A stretch of DNA of 64,000 nt from Aquanectria penicillioides. Its lineage: Eukaryota; Ascomycota; Sordariomycetes; Hypocreales; Nectriaceae. Below, piece by piece: positions 58,665 to 64,000 of the stretch (positions are counted from its first letter, which is position 1; every line of letters begins with the position of its first letter). Made by a program: the position numbers and the translations under genes. The DNA lies in the NCBI GenBank assembly GCA_003415625.1, contig PYIU01000005.1:4035001-4099000 (forward strand), read 5' to 3'. Under the pieces are notes generated by a model that worked only from the letters and a program-made list of their open reading frames with translations, was not told where the DNA came from and did no database searches.

Positions 58665-59516
58665 GGATGTGAACTGCAGGTGTAAGATGAGAGGTGGGAG
58701 ATGGGGATACCAGAGCGGCCTACAAAATAAAGGCTTGGTGGGGATATATGCGACAACTCATGAATGCCCCAGAATGTCGACGGCTTAATAATGCGTAGAT
58801 GCAGTAATTCGAGGCGGCCGACTGGTACAATTCATTTGATCTCACTCCGCCGCCTCTCGCTTGGCCAAATCTTGCTTCGCCGTACCTTGCTTCGTCCCCG
58901 ATCTTGAGCCATCAGCGAAGCTCAGCCCCGGCGGCGGGCAAGAAGCTGGTAAAACCCGCCACCAAGTACCGGCAGCGCAGCATTCCGAACACCCTAAATT
59001 TACATTTACGCTGGTCTCACCGGTAATTCGGTGCATCCGACGGCCGCCAGAATTTGTCAGGCATTAGTGGGGTGGCACATCATCCAGATCTTGCCCGCTC
59101 ACGTCAGCATTGTTACCCAAACACAGCGATGGTAGAGAAGAAAGACGACAGCTCGTTGGCTGGCAACTTGCGGGAAGGATGGGTAGACATGACCAAGCCC
59201 TAGAGATCTTGACAGCGCCGAACCGCGGTGAGAAAATAGAGGCAACCGAAGAAAGAATACGCTGATTCATGAAAATAAGCATATTGGAAATGTAGTCTGC
59301 GAATGTGGGTTCTTGAGTCTATGTAGAGCTATGATACCTGTCTAGACAACGTATATAAGAGGCTCTTGTCGTCGGCTTCCATCATTGTGTTTCTCATCAC
59401 CAGCAGAATCAACAGCATCTTCAGAGCTTTTCACACTCTCAACTCGCCAATACCAACTTTTCATTCCCAATTTCATCCTCAACAAGGTCTTTAGACTCAA
59501 TCTACCCATCCCAAAA
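58665..59516. other. Intergenic, about 0.85 kb, with a core promoter at the right
   Basis: Divergent gap between the acyltransferase (minus) and the small secreted protein (plus). A TATA element is present at about 59352. No gene is supported. Confidence 0.55.
59352..59359 (+). promoter_or_regulatory. TATA box of the small secreted protein gene
   Basis: TATATAAG about 160 nt upstream of the ATG at 59517, followed by a CT-rich leader (CACACTCTCAACTCGCC). Together with the strong C-ending codon bias of the gene this suggests high expression. Confidence 0.55.
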
Positions 59517-59948
59517 ATGAAGGCCACAGTCATTGCCAGTGTTGCCATCACTGCCCTCAGCAGTTTCTTCGCCCAGCCCGTTGCCGCCGGTGGATTCCTC
59601 AACGCTGCTGGAAAGGCAGCCCAGCTCGTTGAGACTGGTATCGACATCGCCGATGGCCTCAGCAAGCGCTCGGCCGAGAACACCAAGCCCATGGCCGAGG
59701 TGACTTGGTACGACAACGGCGCCGCCTTCGTAGCCTCCAAACTCCCCGAGAGCATCTTGATCGCCGTCGACACCTGGAACAGCATCCCGGAGCCGGTCAA
59801 GTCTGGTCTCGACCAGATGTTTGGCAAGATCAAGCGCCATGGTCCCGGCTCCGTCTATGCCTGGGGCTACCCAGAGACGGCCTGGGAGCTGAAGTCCAAG
59901 TACCTCGACTTTCAGACCCCCGAGTACGCCAACACCACCGAGTACTAA
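59517..59948 (+). CDS. Small cysteine-free secreted protein with two KR sites
   Basis: 143 residues, single exon. The N-terminus MKATVIASVAITALSSFF with AQPVAA is a clear signal peptide, cleaved near residue 24. Dibasic KR pairs at residues 50-51 (GLSKR/SAEN) and 106-107 (KIKR/HGPG) could be Kex2 sites, which would release segments of about 56 and 36 residues. There are no cysteines. The last segment (HGPGSVYAWGYPETAWEL and on) is aromatic-rich. Codons end overwhelmingly in C or G, unlike the neighbours, as in highly expressed fungal genes. I do not recognise a family. A longer in-frame upstream ATG (59385) lacks signal-peptide character. Confidence 0.8.
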   Translation: MKATVIASVAITALSSFFAQPVAAGGFLNAAGKAAQLVETGIDIADGLSKRSAENTKPMAEVTWYDNGAAFVASKLPESILIAVDTWNSIPEPVKSGLDQMFGKIKRHGPGSVYAWGYPETAWELKSKYLDFQTPEYANTTEY

Positions 59949-60736
59949 GCGCAAGATGTGGTCAGTTTCAACCGACGACAATTCTAAGGGCACAGTAAAT
60001 ATTACAGCCCTCCGAGTCAGCATCTATTGAAATTCAACAGGTGTCCAGAGCGGGAAAATTAGGTCGAAGTAGCATGAATGGAGGGAGATTGCGCGTATCA
60101 TAGATTGTTTTCTTTTAGGAGGATCGATGTTTTTGGGATGTTTTAGAGATATTTTATAGTTTAGAGGTGTTGCTTGGATGTTATAGAGATGTTATAGTAC
60201 CTGAGTCACCAGTACCTCACGGCAGGAATATACAACTTAGGCACATTTGCGCTTGTCTCCAAGGGTTCTAAATTTACAAACGTCTACCTATGATGACTAC
60301 TGCTTGCACCTTCCTCACGTAAACGGAGACAAGTTTATCAACCTGATTCTAGTTGAATCGCTTGTATTAATCGTTTGCATGATCAGCATTACATTTACTA
60401 CAGGTGTACTTTTATCATAGGAGTAGAAGACTCTAAGACAGGGCCATCTCATTGGGGCCATTGGGTCCTGCAAAACGCTTTGAAGATCCATCTGTCCTAT
60501 TTCGTTGAATATTACTTCTGGATACCTCTGAATAGCCAACATCTACTGTCGAGGGCTCGGTATGTACTTCTTTGGGGGGAAGATGTAGAGCGCTAACAGT
60601 GTGAAATTTGGACAAATGAGAATGCAAATTGTTCTTTTCTGGGACAAACACAGCTATTGCACCACCAAGCTTGTTAAAATAACTATTGTATGAGAGATAT
60701 CTGAATTCGACTATCTATTTGAGTAGAATATTTCAT
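59949..60736. other. Intergenic, about 0.8 kb
   Basis: 3' flank of the small secreted protein. The part at about 60115-60200 has loose T-rich repeats of a TTTTAGAGAT/TTATAGAGAT kind. No gene is supported. Confidence 0.5.
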
Positions 60737-61961
60737 CTAGTAGCCGAGTGTTCTATCTACCTCGTTCATCAACTCTTTCCCTGCTGCACGCCTTGACAAG
60801 TTCTCGGCCAAAATTTTGAGGGCCCGCTCGTTATAGTGAGTTGAGTTTCCACTGACATGGGGAGTGATGATGACATTTTTGGCCTTCCACAAGGGATGGT
60901 CCGATGGCAAAGGCTCGGGGTCCGTAACATCCAGGGCTGCACCTCGAATGGTGCCCTCTCCGAGCGCAACGATTAAATCGTCCGTGTTTATAATTGCACC
61001 TCTACCGGCATTGCTTACAAAGGCTTTCCTTTTGCCGAGTCGCTGAAACTGCTCTCGTCCGATCATGCCTTTCGTTAACTTGGTCAATGGCAATGTAATC
61101 ACTAATAAATCAAGCCCTTCTAGGAAATCGCTAAGCTGGTCATGTCCGAAAAACCATTTTGATGGAATTTCTCCGTTTGGGTCTCCCAGGCCGGCTTCGG
61201 TGAATGTGTCGTCTTTCCGAGATTCTTTGGTTGCTCGCTCTCGCAACGTGAAGGCGTGGACGTCCATTCCAAGCACTCGGGCCAGTCGAGCGCATTGCCG
61301 TCCGATGCAACCATATCCCAGCACTCCCCTGACCATTGTTAGCATGTATACTGATTGGTGTTTTTATTCATGTAATCAGTACATTCTCAAGCCCACTGCG
61401 TCTTCAGTGTCCTCATCTGACTCTGGCGTCACCCAGCTTGCCGCACGCTGGTAGTCCCAGTATTTGTAAACTAGCAACTATCAGCCATAAACGCCTTGAA
61501 AATTTCTTCTCGCAAGGCTTACGGTGATGCTGGAATCCTAGGAAGGTAGCGATGACCCATTCCGCAATCTGTGGTCTTGAGGTCCTTAGATATGTTCGCA
61601 ATGCCAATGAGCCCATTACTTACGGATGCACACCATTCGCAGTACAAAAGTGGATGTTTGTTTCCTCAAAGATCTCTTTGTCCAGAAGTTGGTTGCATCC
61701 TGCACTTATGAGTTGCACGTATTCCAGTTTTGGCGCCTGGGCCTTTGACGGGAAGGAATAGAATGTCAATAGTGAAGTGACTGTGTTCCATACGTCTTGT
61801 GTGATATCTGGAGGCAATTTTGGATCATACATGCCGCAATTATGAGTGATGATCTGGATATCAGGGAGAGTTTTCAATAAGTTCGTTCTGAAAGATTCGG
61901 GGAGGTCGCTTGGCATGATTACCAAGAGTACCTCTGGCTTCTTGACGATGCTGTGTGCCAT
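60737..61961 (-). CDS. D-isomer-specific 2-hydroxyacid dehydrogenase
   Basis: NAD(P)-dependent reductase of 2-keto acids. Four exons on the minus strand: 61961-61624, 61575-61523, 61470-61383, 61328-60737, with introns of 48, 52 and 54 nt. It has 356 residues with start MAHSIVKKPEVLLVIMP; an in-frame ATG at 62087 would give 398. Motifs: LISAGCNQLL, GVHPPQIAEWVIATFL, the Rossmann GVLGYGCIGRQCARLARVLG, catalytic Arg in VSNAGRGAIINTDDL, Glu in DVTDPEPLPSDHPLW and His in ITPHVSGNSTHY. This is the standard R-E-H triad of the family. Substrate cannot be told; glyoxylate/hydroxypyruvate-type annotations are usual for such fungal paralogs. Confidence 0.9.
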
Positions 61962-63881
61962 GCCGTTGATTATTGGAATCAGCTCTGCGATAGGAGCCGA
62001 TGAAAGATCAATTTCATTCAAGGACGAGATGAACGCTATTAGGCCAGCCGGAGATGGGAGGACTGGCCTTTGTATAGCCACAGACACGTTTCAAGTAGCG
62101 TTGAGAACCGTTGATTTAGATAAGCTCTCTTTTGAATTTTCTCACTAGGCTAGCGAGCCGCAATGTCGACACCTACGGGCTTTAGCGGGGATTTTTTGAG
62201 CAACTTGGTGTCGGGCGCAACTCGGGAAGTTTGGCCGAGCAACATGTTGTAGGGCGAGATTGACAAGGCGAGATTGACGAGGCGACAAATGACTCATATA
62301 TTTGTATTGGCGTTCAACGATAGCAATGGCAAGGCGTCATCTAACATGTGGAGTTTAGAGTCTGTCCCATTCCATGCGGCTGGTTGCCGCCACTGGGTCG
62401 GCAACCGCACATTATTTCTAAAAAGGGAATGTTGATGAGAGCCATCCTGGAAGCCACTGATACCGACGGCGGCATGTCCGCCACATGCGGCTTGCCCGAC
62501 AACCCCCAGATCCCTGCCCGTATGCCCCATTCTTTTACTCATTGTGCACTTTGCAAGAGAGGAGTTGAAAATTAAATGTATAACTAGATGAATGCGGCAT
62601 TTGAATACAAACATGGTGGAACTCGTCCTTTTAAGTAGCGCCATCCTTCATGGTGTGCAAATTCGCGTTAGAGTACGGCAATACACCCGTCACTGAAAAA
62701 TACAATACTTCTTTATCGTTCATCACAGCCCAACCCGAAAATGAGCTGCTGCCAAACAGAGCTAGGATGTTGATTGGATCAATTGTGACATTAATCTAAC
62801 AAGCTTGAACGTCGTACTCATTGATATCGAAGTTAAACGCAGCTGCGAGAATTGCCAGTCTCAACCCTGACTCGACAGTTCATTCTCTCTATCTATTCTC
62901 TCAGTAAGTTGCTTTGCGGTCATGTTATCATTCTTCCTCATGTTATAAATGTTAGAAAATGCCATATGCAAGCGAGTCAAGTTCAGTGAGCACATCGTCC
63001 CCCGCTCACTGTCGCAATCATAATAACCATCAATTTGTAGGCTTCAATGTCACTACTTCATTACAAAAAGCATTCGATTCTTATAGCACAAATACCGTGA
63101 TTGCCATTCACTTATCAATATGAAATGATACCAACATTGTAGAGAGCAGAAGCGGCCTTGTAAGCTCTGTAAAGGCAATGTGCTGCGAGGGTCGTATGTT
63201 AAAAATATACTTTGAAATCTTCTGCATCTTACCGTTCGACGCAACTATCCTGCGTTTGTATCCAGTCTCTTATTCACCTGATCCATCGTGATTACCGCAA
63301 ATATTGGTCTTAAAAGTACAACACTCTTCTAATCCATTTAAGCAAAGGTTGAGTATCTACTGTGCTTTTCATGGCCGGTTAACCACACATCGATCGCTAA
63401 TACGTTGACTGCTCACAATGCATATTGTACGTACAAGACATGGTTGGATTTGTCATCTCTCTAACCCATGTATGATGGGCAACTTTTCCTATTTCGAAAG
63501 AACATCTCAGTATCGGGGGTTTCAGCTATTACAAATCCCCCATTCCAACATCCCCAAGAGATGCATACACGAGGCAGATTTTGGCTCGTCCCGCCCCGCC
63601 ACGGATCAGGCGGCAACTTAGCCTTTCTGAGCACGGGGATACCAACTCTTAGGTTAAATCCGATTCTTAACGGCGCCTATTGCCCAATCATCTGGATCAG
63701 AAAATGAGTTTATTGAATTTTAGAGAATAGTTAAGAGATTCTCATATCCGCACTCTCCGTGTGAGGTGGGGGGCTGCGAGTATCAATCTTGCGATTGGCA
63801 TCGCCGAATTCCTACCACCCAATGTCACAGTTCTCGCTCAATCTGTAGGACGGCAGAAATTTGGCAGCTTAGGATCTACCG
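61962..63881. other. Intergenic, about 1.9 kb
   Basis: Gap between the dehydrogenase (minus) and the partial gene at the right edge (plus). It contains several short frames on both strands, none with a recognisable domain. No tandem repeat or RNA gene was noticed. Confidence 0.5.
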
Positions 63882-64000
63882 ATGTCTTCACAGCAGCCTT
63901 ACTCTAACGCCCCAGGCCCTTACGGGCAGCCTTACCAGGGGAGTACTGGCCAGCAGCCCGAACGCCAGCAGCAATATGCCGGATACTCGCCTCCTGCCCG
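63882..64000 (+). CDS. N-terminus of a Gln/Pro/Tyr-rich protein (runs off the window)
   Basis: An ATG at 63882 opens a frame coding for a low-complexity start (MSSQQPYSNAPGPYGQPYQG, then STGQQPERQQQYAGYSPPAR) that is still open at the window end. Such PQ/YG-rich starts occur in many fungal proteins, among them LITAF-like, Zn-finger and rodlet-like ones, so no function is proposed. It is a 5' partial gene of at least 39 residues. Confidence 0.65.
   Translation, partial: MSSQQPYSNAPGPYGQPYQGSTGQQPERQQQYAGYSPPA

Noticed and set aside
59502..60023. 173-codon minus-strand frame opposite the small secreted protein
   Set aside because: Long only because of the GC-ending codons of the plus-strand gene. 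The plus strand has a signal peptide and a TATA box.
1..64000. Search for CRISPR arrays, insertion sequences, phage genes and intact transposons
   Set aside because: No regularly spaced repeats, transposase or reverse-transcriptase motifs were recognised. The spliced genes show eukaryotic sequence.

Overview
The window looks like genomic DNA from a filamentous ascomycete (Pezizomycotina). Genes are interrupted by short introns, mostly 43-93 nt, with GT...AG ends and CTAAC/CTGAC-like branch sites. It also carries a hybrid PKS-NRPS, two Zn2Cys6 regulators, a LaeA-like methyltransferase and NACHT-ankyrin (NLR-like) proteins. Species cannot be fixed from sequence reading alone. The gene order, with many secreted or metabolic accessory genes, large gene-poor gaps and decayed gene copies, suggests a variable, perhaps subtelomeric, region; that is inference.

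Left part (0-19 kb): a biosynthetic locus. A six-exon, minus-strand gene (12230 to 92) encodes a highly reducing PKS-NRPS of about 3952 residues with the order KS-AT-DH-cMT-(ER0)-KR-ACP-C-A-T-R. One apparent single-base deletion sits in a C5 tract at 7284-7288. After a 4.9 kb spacer without clear genes comes an AflR-type Zn2Cys6 regulator (18504-17116), the probable cluster regulator. No trans-acting enoyl reductase or tailoring enzyme lies to the right of the synthase; they may lie beyond the left edge.

Middle (19-35 kb): NLR territory. A decayed NB-ARC gene (about 21.6-23.0 kb) precedes a large NACHT-ankyrin protein (24206-31029, about 2237 residues), itself with one homopolymer-associated frameshift. 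A SnoaL/NTF2-like protein and a short-chain dehydrogenase with a questionable C-terminus follow.

At 35984-38524 lies the most unusual gene: an 810-residue protein joining a V8/trypsin-like serine protease to an Asn-Gly/Thr-rich linker and a tail with four Glu-Gly-(F/L/M/I)-Phe sites, three of which open similar amphipathic segments. It could be a self-processing protease with membrane-active peptides, a hypothesis drawn only from the sequence.

Right part (38.9-64 kb): metabolic and secreted-enzyme genes: tannase/feruloyl esterase, bacterial-type asparaginase II, epoxide hydrolase, a LaeA-like methyltransferase with nine exons and one GC-AG intron, a GH5 glycosidase, a decayed P-type ATPase, a Zn2Cys6 regulator convergent with a flavin amine oxidase, a wax-synthase-like membrane acyltransferase, a small cysteine-free secreted protein with two KR sites, a D-2-hydroxyacid dehydrogenase, and the start of a Gln/Pro/Tyr-rich protein running off the right end.

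Exon boundaries were placed by hand from splice motifs and reading-frame continuity. All multi-exon models given as joins sum to a whole number of codons; the two frameshifted genes do so only after adding one base each.
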